Shown here: positions 8,970 through 17,285 of the stretch, one piece after another
Position numbering within the stretch: the first letter of the stretch is position 1
How the letters are laid out: the number at the start of each line of letters is the position of its first letter
Assembly (NCBI GenBank): GCA_947495985.1
Contig: CANMBD010000001.1
Location: 1,054,001 to 1,118,000 of the forward strand
Source: an uncultured Sphingomonadaceae bacterium
Lineage (GTDB): Bacteria > Pseudomonadota > Alphaproteobacteria > Sphingomonadales > Sphingomonadaceae
DNA: 64,000 bases
Direction: 5' to 3'
The notes under the pieces: generated by a model
What the model saw: only the letters and a program-made list of their open reading frames with translations
Told to the model about the DNA's origin: nothing
The model's database searches: none
Program-made: the position numbers and the translations under genes

Positions 8970-9897
8970 TGAGTGATGCCAGCACCTTACGCGTGCCTTT
9001 GAACGGCCGCCGACCATGCATCACCATGAAATTGTCGACCAGTGCCACATCACCATCCTGCCATTGCAAGTCATAGCTCAGATCATCTGCCAGCCCGATT
9101 GCCGTTGCCATGCTTTCCGCAGCAATGGGTGATCCATCGCCAAAACAAATCGATTTTGACGGATCATTGCGTTTGTCCGCCCAACCGCGATAAGCAGCGA
9201 TGAGCTGATTGAAAAACACCCGCCGTCCATCGGACAGCGTGCGTATCGCATCCAGTCTGGGCGATGTTACACGCAATGTGCCATCATCCTGCCACTCCCA
9301 GTCATAACCAAGTGCGTCGAGCCGCTTCTCCGCCGCCGTCTTGTCTGCGGCATTAAGCGTGCTTTGCCAGCTGCGCCCCTGACCAGAACCTGGATCATCA
9401 GCCGCTGGCATGACATTGGTATAGCGTACGCCTTTTGTCGCGAAGGCTTCCACCAGCTGAGGCTCTGCCTCTTCCAGTTTGCTCAATAATATATCCGAAC
9501 GGCAAAGTGGCGTCGCGCCGCCTTCGGCTGGGGCAATATTGCAATAGAAAAACAGTTTGGATGGATAAATCGGCGTTTGTGCCATTTCATGATGGAGGAA
9601 GATGCTGGTCTCCGGCGGCGCTTCGTTGGCGGTAAAAACGCGCGGCGTAAGATTAATCCGTACCGCATTGGACAGCGATTCTTCGTAAGGGAAATTCTCT
9701 GCACCATATGACTCAACCGCAACGTCAAAATCTTCCACTGCCGGAACATGAAAACCGCGAAACAGAACGGCACCACTCTTCATGAGCTGCTCGTCCACGT
9801 CGTCTCGCCCATTAGCCAGATAATCCGCCAGGTTTTCCCCGCTGTCGGACGTAATTATTTCGGGGAAAGCAACATCATTCCAGTTCTGCTGTTTCAT
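8962..9897 (-). CDS. TauD/TfdA-family Fe(II)/2-oxoglutarate-dependent dioxygenase
   Basis: A 311-aa cytoplasmic protein of the usual length. The metal-binding triad can be read as HxE in LHHEMA (~residue 104) with a distal His in FMVMHGRRPF (~residue 296), followed by the 2-oxoglutarate-binding Arg region. The Glu in place of the common Asp resembles the clavaminate-synthase/SyrP branch rather than true taurine dioxygenase. A good AAGGACAGG Shine-Dalgarno precedes the ATG. It is the last gene of a tight minus-strand operon, 9 bp after the aldo/keto reductase. It should hydroxylate or oxidatively cleave a small substrate, unknown from sequence. Confidence 0.85.
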   Translation of the reverse strand: MKQQNWNDVAFPEIITSDSGENLADYLANGRDDVDEQLMKSGAVLFRGFHVPAVEDFDVAVESYGAENFPYEESLSNAVRINLTPRVFTANEAPPETSIFLHHEMAQTPIYPSKLFFYCNIAPAEGGATPLCRSDILLSKLEEAEPQLVEAFATKGVRYTNVMPAADDPGSGQGRSWQSTLNAADKTAAEKRLDALGYDWEWQDDGTLRVTSPRLDAIRTLSDGRRVFFNQLIAAYRGWADKRNDPSKSICFGDGSPIAAESMATAIGLADDLSYDLQWQDGDVALVDNFMVMHGRRPFKGTRKVLASLIK

Positions 9898-9906
9898 CGC
9901 CTGTCC

Positions 9907-10860
9907 TTAATCATAAATCGGGTTAAACAGGCCGAAAGCCGCTTCGCAAAACACGCCGGGGTCATTGAACCGCCGGTTGGCGTTTAGCGCGGAAATTGCG
10001 TGCATCTGGTCTTCGCTTAGCGAGAAATCATTAATCGCAAGATTTTCCCGCATTCGCTCCGGATTGCTGCTCTTCGGAATAATGGATGTACCGCGCTGCG
10101 TAGCCCAGCGCAGCACGACCTGCGCCGGTGTCTTGCCATGCGCTGCCGCGGTTTCCTGAACAACTGTTTCGGTCAACACGCTGTCAGCTTGGCCCGCCAT
10201 GTCAATCTCTACATAAGAAAGCGCTGCAAGGGGCGAAAAGGCGGTGACAGAAATGTCATATTGATGTGCCAACCGGATCAGTTTTTCCTGTGTCAGATAA
10301 GGGTGAGCCTCAATTTGCAGTATCGCCGGCTTGACCGTGGCATAGCTCATAAGGTCATGGATCAAGGCGCTGTTATAATTACATACGCCAATTTGTCGTA
10401 CCATGCCGGCATCCACCAACTTTTCCATAGCTTGCCAGGTGTCTTGCAGCGACACCGGCGCACGCTTCATTTGCGGATTATCGGTGCCGGGATCAAACAA
10501 CCACTCGGGGGGATAACGCGTTTCAACGGGTACATATTCCAACGCGATAGGAAAATGGACAAGATAGAGGTCCAGATAATCCAGCCCCAGATCATCAAGA
10601 GACTTTTGGCAGGCGCCCTGCACGTGATCGGGATGATGAAAAGTGTTCCATAGCTTCGAAGTGACCCATAGCTCGTCACGAGTTACAAGGCCGTCAGCAA
10701 TAGCGCGGTTCAGGCCCTCGCCAACCTCCGCCTCATTTGCGTAGTCGGCTGCACAATCAAAGTGTCGATATCCGGCTTTTACAGCTTCCACCACGATATC
10801 GGCAGCATCTTCTCTGCTCACTTTCCACAAGCCAAATCCAATTTCGGGCATTTGCTTCAT
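9907..10860 (-). CDS. Aldo/keto reductase (xylose/aldose reductase-like)
   Basis: A 317-aa (alpha/beta)8-barrel reductase. The catalytic tetrad is visible as Asp in FDCAADY, Tyr in the same motif, Lys in VTSKLW and His in YLVHFP. The NADPH-binding IPKSSNPERMREN segment lies near the C-terminus. The YPPEW loop and the RFNDP...NPIYD ending are typical of the AKR2-type sugar reductases. It probably interconverts an aldose or ketose and its polyol in the cytoplasm. Its AAAGGA Shine-Dalgarno lies in the 3' end of the upstream dehydrogenase gene (3-bp gap), so the two are surely co-transcribed. Confidence 0.88.
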   Translation of the reverse strand: MKQMPEIGFGLWKVSREDAADIVVEAVKAGYRHFDCAADYANEAEVGEGLNRAIADGLVTRDELWVTSKLWNTFHHPDHVQGACQKSLDDLGLDYLDLYLVHFPIALEYVPVETRYPPEWLFDPGTDNPQMKRAPVSLQDTWQAMEKLVDAGMVRQIGVCNYNSALIHDLMSYATVKPAILQIEAHPYLTQEKLIRLAHQYDISVTAFSPLAALSYVEIDMAGQADSVLTETVVQETAAAHGKTPAQVVLRWATQRGTSIIPKSSNPERMRENLAINDFSLSEDQMHAISALNANRRFNDPGVFCEAAFGLFNPIYD

Positions 10861-10863
10861 AGA

Positions 10864-11934
10864 TTATCCTTTGTTGGAAGTAAGCTGCACCGGCAAACCG
10901 GTTTCGATGGATTGATGGGCTGCGGCTCCGATCTCGACTGACCGCAGTCCGTCATATGTCGAGATTTCCGGTGTACCGCCATCCAATAAAGCCTTGTGAA
11001 ACTTGAGCAATTGAAAATAAGTCGCTCCATGATGGTCACCCGCCTTCAAAGCATGCTCGGGCGTTGAAACCGCTTCTGTGGAAGCGACCGACCCATCGCG
11101 CGGCGACCAGGTGACATTGGCCGATGGAATTCCGACCTCTAGTTTGCCCATTTCACCCAACGCATAGATTTGTTCCTGCTCTTCCGAGCCTTCAGCAAAC
11201 ATACACAGATCCAGCACGGCACGAGTTCCCTTGGCGAATTCGAGTACCACATACGCGTTATCGAGAATATCCGGAATCCTGCCATCATAGCTCTCATCGA
11301 GATGGTTCACATCCTGCCCTCCCGATGCAAAAACCCTGACGGGTTCGTCCTGCAATATATGCCGCATCAGGTCGAAAAAATGACAGCATTTCTCAACCAA
11401 TGTGCCACCGGTATTCTCGCTGAACCGGTTCCAGTCGCCAACCTTCCGCAGAAAGGGGAAGCGGTGCTCGCGAATTGATAGCATCTTGACCGGCCCGGTT
11501 ATACCGCTGTGCACCTGCTCGACAAATCTAGTGACCGGCGGCATGTAGCGATATTCCAGACCGATCCACAAAAGATGTGGATGCTCCTGCGCCGCTTGGT
11601 GTAGTGCGCGTGCGTCTTCAACAGTCGTACACATTGGCTTTTCAAGCAGAATAGCGACGGGATGCTTCATCACGTCCTGCATGATCTCAAAATGGGTGTG
11701 GTTGGGTGCGGCGATTATGACAGCATCAATCTCTTCACATGCAAACATCTCTTGTGTGATTGCATAGCAAGCCGGATCGGCACCCAGTTTCTGGGCATGA
11801 TCGCGCGAGCCTTCCAGCGAGCCCCTGTCCGGGTCAGACAGCGCGACCAGCGTCACATCATCCAATAGCGCAATGTTGCTGATATGCTCGCGACCCATCA
11901 TCCCGGCACCGATAATCGCGTATCTCTTTTTCAC
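10864..11934 (-). CDS. Gfo/Idh/MocA-family oxidoreductase
   Basis: A 356-aa NAD(P)-dependent dehydrogenase. I place the start at the GTG at 11934, which gives the family-like N-terminus MKKRYAIIGAGMMG; a TTG at 11952 would add six residues. The N-terminal Rossmann fold has the GAGMMG glycine motif, and LLEKPMC is the diagnostic EKP motif with its catalytic Lys. The C-terminal half matches the Gfo/Idh/MocA alpha/beta domain. Members oxidise sugars, inositols or their acids; the exact substrate cannot be read. It is followed within 3 bp by the aldo/keto reductase. Confidence 0.87.
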   Translation of the reverse strand: MKKRYAIIGAGMMGREHISNIALLDDVTLVALSDPDRGSLEGSRDHAQKLGADPACYAITQEMFACEEIDAVIIAAPNHTHFEIMQDVMKHPVAILLEKPMCTTVEDARALHQAAQEHPHLLWIGLEYRYMPPVTRFVEQVHSGITGPVKMLSIREHRFPFLRKVGDWNRFSENTGGTLVEKCCHFFDLMRHILQDEPVRVFASGGQDVNHLDESYDGRIPDILDNAYVVLEFAKGTRAVLDLCMFAEGSEEQEQIYALGEMGKLEVGIPSANVTWSPRDGSVASTEAVSTPEHALKAGDHHGATYFQLLKFHKALLDGGTPEISTYDGLRSVEIGAAAHQSIETGLPVQLTSNKG

Positions 11935-12011
11935 CAGTTTCCGTTCTTTCAATGAGCTTTAATGCGAAACTATTTTGTAGTGGGATTGCGCCATTTGGCA
12001 AAACCTGTCTT

Positions 12012-12734
12012 TTAGAACCGCAATGTAATGCCCCGCGCAAGAGCAGGGGAGATTGCTTCAGCTACGCGCAAAGCCTTGGTCATACCGATATTTACCTCAT
12101 CCTGATTGCGCTCGATTGCGACAACAATTTGCCGTGCACATTCTTCAGGTGGCATCTTCTTGGTCGGGTTGCCATCATTCATCTGCGTGTCAACAACCGG
12201 CGGTAACGCTTCGATCACACGGATATCGGAATCCTTGAGCTGTTCGCGCAGACCAAGCGTATAAAATCGCAACCCCGATTTGGTAGCGCAATATATCGGC
12301 GTGCGGGCAGCCGGTGCAATGGCAAGACCGGACGTAACATTGACAATTGCCGCCTGCGGCCGTGCGCGCAGACTGGGCATCAGGCCAGTGATCAATCGAA
12401 TGGGCGCGTTAAGATTGGCATAGATGCAATCATCGGCCGCATTGGCAACCGGATTGCCCTCACGAAAATCGTGATCGACAAGCTGACCGGCATTGTTGAG
12501 CAGAACATCAATATCTCTGCTACCCCATTTCGTGAGCAACGCATCCACGCCGGCTGCATTGGACAAATCGGCCTCAATAACCTCGAAACCTTCCTCACGC
12601 ATGGCCGCCAGCCGATCAGGATTGCGCCCAGTCAACGTAACCTCCGCGCCTTTTTCCTTCAACTGGCGGGCAATTTCGCGGCCGATACCCGCGCTTCCGC
12701 CGGTTAGTAATATGTTTTTGTCTGCAAGTTCCAT
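12012..12734 (-). CDS. Short-chain dehydrogenase/reductase (DltE-like SDR)
   Basis: A 240-aa classical SDR starting at ATG 12734, where the cofactor fold begins (ILLTGGSAGIGREIA). The NNAG motif and the YCATK catalytic Tyr-Lys are present, with an upstream NVTSG serine. The early TGRN segment suggests NADP preference. It lies 77 bp upstream of the Gfo/Idh gene on the same strand and is probably the first gene of this small operon. Its substrate is not evident; the context suggests carbohydrate oxidoreduction. Confidence 0.85.
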   Translation of the reverse strand: MELADKNILLTGGSAGIGREIARQLKEKGAEVTLTGRNPDRLAAMREEGFEVIEADLSNAAGVDALLTKWGSRDIDVLLNNAGQLVDHDFREGNPVANAADDCIYANLNAPIRLITGLMPSLRARPQAAIVNVTSGLAIAPAARTPIYCATKSGLRFYTLGLREQLKDSDIRVIEALPPVVDTQMNDGNPTKKMPPEECARQIVVAIERNQDEVNIGMTKALRVAEAISPALARGITLRF

Positions 12735-12901
12735 TGCGTGCCCACCAATCCCTTTCCATCCATTACAAAAATGATCCCATATCCTTGCAGTATTAGACAT
12801 TGTGAGCAACCGCCGAATCTCAAGGCGATTTCGCAATGCGCTTATTTGTCTGCAATTTCCCGGAAGCGAACACTAGGGGCAGCAAAGGAGGTATTAAACC
12901 T

Positions 12902-13486
12902 TCACTCGGTTGAAGGTACCGCAATATTCAAATCGCTCAGCAATTGATAATATGCAAGAATGGTCAAGACGCCTAATCCGAGCACCAATATCGCCTTATG
13001 TTTGAAGCCATGCTGATGATGCTTCTTTCTATCGGCGTGGCTGGTAACATCCATCATCTCGTCACCAAACCAAATCGACAGTGCAGTACCTGCAGCCGAG
13101 ATCAGCAATATACTCCAGTAGGGCCAGGGATTAATCAGGATAGTTTCAAGCAACCTTGTAAGGGCGGTATCCTCATAGCTATCTGGTGCTGTCAACAACG
13201 CCGCAATATTAATCCCGACGGCTACAATCCAGACTATAATCTGCGTAACTAGCATTCTTGCGCCAAAGAGCAGTCGAACTGGAAATGCTACTATAAACCC
13301 ACCATCGGCGACCGGAGTGCAAAGAACAAAAAAACTCCAACTTAAAAGGGCGAGCCATGCACCGGTCGCAGCGTCGAACTTCCAACTCATATAAGCAAAA
13401 TAGGACACTAGAACTGCCATCAGACCGAGGAAACGCAAAAGGCTTTCCCGATGTGTCTGATGAGATTTGGGAAGGAAACGGTCCAT
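12902..13486 (-). CDS. Hypothetical membrane protein
   Basis: A 194-aa protein (ATG at 13486; a GTG at 13522 is an alternative, neither with a strong Shine-Dalgarno). It has about six hydrophobic segments, a conserved-looking CTPVADGGFIVAFPVRLL stretch between segments 2 and 3, and a cytosolic His/Lys-rich loop (HADRKKHHQHGFKHK) before the last segment. I do not recognise a family with certainty and assign no function. It stands alone, with gaps on both sides. Confidence 0.7.
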   Translation of the reverse strand: MDRFLPKSHQTHRESLLRFLGLMAVLVSYFAYMSWKFDAATGAWLALLSWSFFVLCTPVADGGFIVAFPVRLLFGARMLVTQIIVWIVAVGINIAALLTAPDSYEDTALTRLLETILINPWPYWSILLISAAGTALSIWFGDEMMDVTSHADRKKHHQHGFKHKAILVLGLGVLTILAYYQLLSDLNIAVPSTE

Positions 13487-13898
13487 AGCGATGAAGCTAC
13501 AGCAAAGGAAGGTTGGCTTCACAAGAAAAAATGCAAAAATATTCCAGTTTTTTCATCTTACCAGTAGTGTTGGTCACAACCAAAAATTGGACATCAACTG
13601 ATGCAGCGATGACTCTTGCCAATGCAATTTTACAAGTCTCCTAGCCCTAGCGTCCGTTTTGCACTCTTAGCGGACATTGAACTTACCAATATCGATTGGT
13701 CCATATTCAATCCAAGTCCCCGCAAATTCCGATTCCTTACTCCGTAGCGCAGTGGATACACCATTCATTGCTCTACAATTTCTAAGGCAAACTGCGGAAA
13801 AATGGCGGGCAGAAACTCTAAAATGGTGCAAAATCTCAAATGGTTTACGGTTCAACTGTAAACCTTTCAAATACTGTCCTCAAAAAACCGCAGTTTTC
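13487..13898. other. AT-rich intergenic stretch without a recognisable gene
   Basis: Over 400 bp between the membrane-protein gene and tRNA-Met have lower GC than the flanks and no ORF with sensible composition. An A/T-flanked CTGCGG just downstream of the tRNA (about 13881-13898, minus strand) is followed by a T-run and could be a weak transcription stop. Otherwise I see nothing here. Confidence 0.4.
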
Positions 13899-13975
13899 TG
13901 GTAGCGGAGGAGGGACTCGAACCCCCGACACATGGATTATGATTCCACTGCTCTAACCACCTGAGCTACTCCGCC
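13899..13975 (-). tRNA. tRNA-Met (anticodon CAT), elongator type
   Basis: The minus strand folds into a 77-nt cloverleaf with acceptor arm GGCGGAG/CTCCGCT, D-arm GCTC...GAGC, anticodon loop ATCATAA (CAT at 13939-13941), T-arm with GTTCGAGTC, and an encoded CCA. The first pair is G:U, not the C:A mismatch of initiator tRNA. This points to elongator tRNA-Met; a tRNA-Ile with modified CAT is less likely. Confidence 0.93.
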
Positions 13976-14148
13976 AACGGTTTCTCTGCACGACCTGAAT
14001 CGTTATAAAAAACCTTGGATCGCGGCGCTATAGTCGCCGCATCTTTATCGGTCAACAAGTTGCCTATCATTTTCTTGTACTTGCCACGTGACAGCCATCC
14101 GCGCTAACAGTCATGCCCTTGCCGCTGGGCGGCGCAATGGGGCCGGAA

Positions 14149-15384
14149 ATGAACAAATCCTACGATATATTGATCGTTGGCGCGGGCCATGCCGGCGCGC
14201 AAGCCGCTATCGCACTGCGGCAGCAGAAATTTGAAGGCACAATCGGCCTGATGGGCAATGAAAAATACCCGCCATATGAACGCCCACCGCTATCCAAGGA
14301 ATATCTGGCCGGAGACAAGCCATTTGAGCGTATTATGTTGCGCCCCGAGAGCTTCTGGGGTGAGCGTAATATTGACCTACTTACCGGTTGCCGGGTGTCA
14401 AAAGTGGATCCGATGGAAAAAACGGTCACGCTGAGTACCGATGATGAAATTGGTTATCATAAATTGATCTGGGCCACAGGAGGGGCGCCGCGAATGCTGG
14501 ATTGTCCAGGCAGTCAGGCGCGCAATATTCACGGTGTGCGATCTCGTGCAGATGTCGACAAGATCATGGCCGCCCTTCCCTCTACGGATAAAGTCGCGGT
14601 CGTCGGCGGCGGTTATATCGGGCTGGAAGCAGCGGCTGTACTCACAAAACTCGGTAAAAGTGTCACAATACTCGAATCGCTCGATCGGGTTTTGTCGCGG
14701 GTCGCTGGCGAAACTCTGTCTCGTTTTTATGAAGAAGAACATCGCCGGCAGGGTGTGACAGTAGAGCTTAATGCTATGGTAGAGGCCTTTGAAACCAATG
14801 ATGACGGAATGGCGACCGGCGTCAGGCTTGCTGACGGACGTGTTCTAGATGCGGATATGATCATTGTTGGCATCGGTATTATTCCGGAGACTGGCCCACT
14901 GGTGGCGGCTGGTGCTGCTGCTGGCAATGGCGTCGATGTCGATCAAACGTGCCGCACCAGCCTGAACGGTGTTTACGCCATTGGCGATTGCGCTGCGCAT
15001 GCCAACCGCTTTGCCCACGGTGCACATATCCGGCTCGAATCCGTGCAAAATGCCAATGATCAGGCAAAGGTAGCCGCGCTCGATATTATTGGCGAGAAAT
15101 GCGAATATGATGCAGTGCCGTGGTTCTGGTCCAATCAATATGATCTCAAACTACAGACGGTCGGTTTGTCCACCGGCCATGATGAATATATTGTACGTGG
15201 TGATCCGGCGACCCGATCCTTCTCGATTATATATCTGAAGGATGGCAAAGTGATCGCTCTTGATTGTGTGAATGCAACCAAGGATTACGTACAAGGCCGC
15301 AAAGTCGTCGAGGCAGGCCTTACGCTGGATCGCACACAATTGGCGGACCCAGATGTTCCGATCAAGGAAGTCGAAAGCGCTTAA
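14149..15384 (+). CDS. FAD/NAD(P)H-dependent ferredoxin reductase-like oxidoreductase
   Basis: A 411-aa flavoprotein starting at ATG 14149 after GGGGCCGGA. It has an N-terminal FAD motif (ILIVGAGHAGAQAA), the PPYERPPLSK signature of ferredoxin/rubredoxin reductases, a second NAD(P)-binding motif (VAVVGGGYIGLEAA) and the late FAD motif (VYAIGDCA), then a reductase C-terminal domain. This architecture feeds electrons from NAD(P)H to a small iron-sulfur ferredoxin, often for a P450 or Rieske oxygenase. No oxygenase or ferredoxin gene is adjacent. Its end overlaps the convergent ligase-like gene by 4 bp. Confidence 0.88.
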   Translation: MNKSYDILIVGAGHAGAQAAIALRQQKFEGTIGLMGNEKYPPYERPPLSKEYLAGDKPFERIMLRPESFWGERNIDLLTGCRVSKVDPMEKTVTLSTDDEIGYHKLIWATGGAPRMLDCPGSQARNIHGVRSRADVDKIMAALPSTDKVAVVGGGYIGLEAAAVLTKLGKSVTILESLDRVLSRVAGETLSRFYEEEHRRQGVTVELNAMVEAFETNDDGMATGVRLADGRVLDADMIIVGIGIIPETGPLVAAGAAAGNGVDVDQTCRTSLNGVYAIGDCAAHANRFAHGAHIRLESVQNANDQAKVAALDIIGEKCEYDAVPWFWSNQYDLKLQTVGLSTGHDEYIVRGDPATRSFSIIYLKDGKVIALDCVNATKDYVQGRKVVEAGLTLDRTQLADPDVPIKEVESA

Positions 15385-15896
15385 CCGCGAAAGGGCCATT
15401 CGCCAATGGATTGCCAAGGCCCATCCATATAATGATGCAGTGCCAATCCTTTGATCTGAAATGGGCGCGGGTCAAAATCCAGTGACAATTTGGTGATCAG
15501 CGCTTTCGCTTCTTTTGCTGAGACCTTGTTCTGCACCGTGACATGCAACCGTGGTGTCTGCTGATCCTGAGCGACCAGCAGCCCGTGAAATCTGTCCGCC
15601 AGTTCCATTCGCATCGCCAGTAGATCGGGCGAATGCAGCTGATAGGCCACCCCGCTGCCAAGGTGGATCAAGCGCTGCAGAGACGTAGCCGGAGGCGCGT
15701 TATATCGGGTCATGTCTTTCACCGCCTGCTTGATCTCGTCCAATGCTTGCGGCGGGAGATGATGAAACAGCGTGATATGCGCAGGCAGGACATTACGCTC
15801 CACCGGATAATATCTCCGACGCAGCGCATCGGCCCAGGCGAGATCTTGTTTTCCCATCACAGCGGTCATGATGACCGGTTTATTGTCCGCTATCAT
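15381..15896 (-). CDS. 2'-5' RNA ligase/cyclic phosphodiesterase superfamily protein
   Basis: A 171-aa protein with the two HxT/S-type catalytic motifs of the 2H phosphoesterase fold: HITLFH (~residue 40) and HVTVQN (~residue 118). Family members open or form 2'-5' or 2',3'-cyclic phosphate bonds in RNA or nucleotides; the actual substrate is unknown. It is a single gene, convergent with the flavoprotein gene. Confidence 0.8.
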   Translation of the reverse strand: MIADNKPVIMTAVMGKQDLAWADALRRRYYPVERNVLPAHITLFHHLPPQALDEIKQAVKDMTRYNAPPATSLQRLIHLGSGVAYQLHSPDLLAMRMELADRFHGLLVAQDQQTPRLHVTVQNKVSAKEAKALITKLSLDFDPRPFQIKGLALHHYMDGPWQSIGEWPFRG

Positions 15897-16037
15897 TCGT
15901 ACAGACTATCGCCAAAAAAGACGGACTGCGAACGAATAATCTCGCCCGGGCAGAATGGCAAAGCGCCTCTGGCAAAAAGAGATTATTATTCCGCGTTTCT
16001 TGCTATGATCAACAGGCATGTTGGGAGGAGCAAGTGT

Positions 16038-16469
16038 ATGACACAAGATAAGAAACCGCCTGTCTGGTTCTGGGCCCTGGGAATATTTGCCCTGATATGG
16101 AATGGCCTTGGTATCGGTGCCTATGCCAATGACATCATGATGACGGCCGAAAAGCTTGCCAGTATGACTGAGCTGGAGCAGAATCTGTTTGTCAATCGGC
16201 CCTTCTGGGCATCGGCCGCCTTTGCGGTTGCGGTCATTGGCGGTTTCATGGGGTCGATCATGCTGCTGTTGCGCAGGCGGATAGCAGTAAGGTTATTCCT
16301 GATGTCTCTGATCGCGGTGCTGATCCAGTTCGCCAGCTATTTCATTCTCGACGGCTATGCGGACTATTTCAGCCAGAACGGATGGTTCATGCCCATATCC
16401 ATCCCCATTCTTGCGGTCGCTTTTCTGATATTCGCACGCTGGGCAGAGAAAAGCGGATTCCTTCGATAA
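16038..16469 (+). CDS. Hypothetical small membrane protein
   Basis: A 143-aa protein beginning at ATG 16038 after a strong GGGAGGAG Shine-Dalgarno. It has four hydrophobic segments (roughly residues 8-27, 55-76, 82-103, 112-132) joined by short loops. The arrangement resembles uncharacterised sphingomonad inner-membrane proteins. I assign no function. It converges with the YhhQ-type gene 11 bp away. Confidence 0.75.
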   Translation: MTQDKKPPVWFWALGIFALIWNGLGIGAYANDIMMTAEKLASMTELEQNLFVNRPFWASAAFAVAVIGGFMGSIMLLLRRRIAVRLFLMSLIAVLIQFASYFILDGYADYFSQNGWFMPISIPILAVAFLIFARWAEKSGFLR

Positions 16470-16480
16470 TAATCCGGTGA

Positions 16481-17212
16481 TCAGGTTTTGGTACTGAATG
16501 GTGTAAAATTGGTGGTTTCATCGTAAATATCGACACCCTCACGTCGCTTCAGCCAGCCCACTACTGCATAGGTAACCGGTGTTAGCACCGCCTCCCACAG
16601 TACCTTGAGCAGCCAATTGGTCACCATCACGGTCAGTACGGCCGATGTTTCCCAGACGCCCCAAAAGGCCAAGGGATAGAAAATCAGGCTGTCCACCCCC
16701 TGTCCAACCACCGTTGAGCCAATGGTTCGAGACCATAGCGCCTTGCCTTGCGTCCAGACTTTCATCCGCGCCATGACGTAACTGTTCACGAACTCTCCGG
16801 CCCAGAAAGCGAGAATTGAGGCCGCAACAATGCGTGGGACCTGACCGAAAACACTTTCATAGGCGGCCTGCCCTTCCCAGCCATCAGCGGGCGGTAAAGA
16901 CACAACGACCCAACTCATGAAGGCCATAAACACCATTGCAGCAAAACCCGCCCAGATGACCCGACGGGCTCGCGCATAGCCGTAAACCTCGGTCAGAATA
17001 TCGCCAATGACATATCCCAACGGAAAGAAAAGGATGCCTGCCCCATAGACCCATTGCTCGCCACTGATGGTCACAAAGGTAGGCTTCGCCGCTCCGATAA
17101 TATTGGAAAGCAGCAGGATGGTGACAAAGGCCGCCATCACAAAATCGAAATAGCGAAAATTGTGACCGGACTGACTGGCAGCACTACTGCGCTTAACTGG
17201 TTCGGAGTTCAT
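16481..17212 (-). CDS. yhhQ: Queuosine precursor transporter, YhhQ/DUF165 (VUT) family
   Basis: A 243-aa inner-membrane protein (ATG at 17212; another ATG at 17230 adds six residues). It shows family features: LLLSNIIGAAK in the first helix, FFPLGYVIGDILTEVYGYARAR, and a late GSTVVGQGVDSLIFYPLAF segment. YhhQ imports queuine-pathway precursors such as preQ0/preQ1 for tRNA queuosine. The same window carries queE and queC 35 kb away, so the organism can probably both make and salvage preQ0-type precursors. It is transcribed alone. Confidence 0.88.
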   Translation of the reverse strand: MNSEPVKRSSAASQSGHNFRYFDFVMAAFVTILLLSNIIGAAKPTFVTISGEQWVYGAGILFFPLGYVIGDILTEVYGYARARRVIWAGFAAMVFMAFMSWVVVSLPPADGWEGQAAYESVFGQVPRIVAASILAFWAGEFVNSYVMARMKVWTQGKALWSRTIGSTVVGQGVDSLIFYPLAFWGVWETSAVLTVMVTNWLLKVLWEAVLTPVTYAVVGWLKRREGVDIYDETTNFTPFSTKT

Positions 17213-17285
17213 CCATCGATGATTAGCCAATTACCACAAAGTTTCAATGGTATAACTTGGACAATGTCCGCACCATTCCACAATT

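Noticed and set aside
10138..10653. 171-codon open frame antisense to the aldo/keto reductase gene
   Set aside because: Its composition is not protein-like and the reductase on the other strand has all catalytic residues.
13667..13904. Two short open frames on opposite strands before tRNA-Met
   Set aside because: No ribosome-binding site or family pattern; one runs into the tRNA gene. The stretch is described as intergenic.
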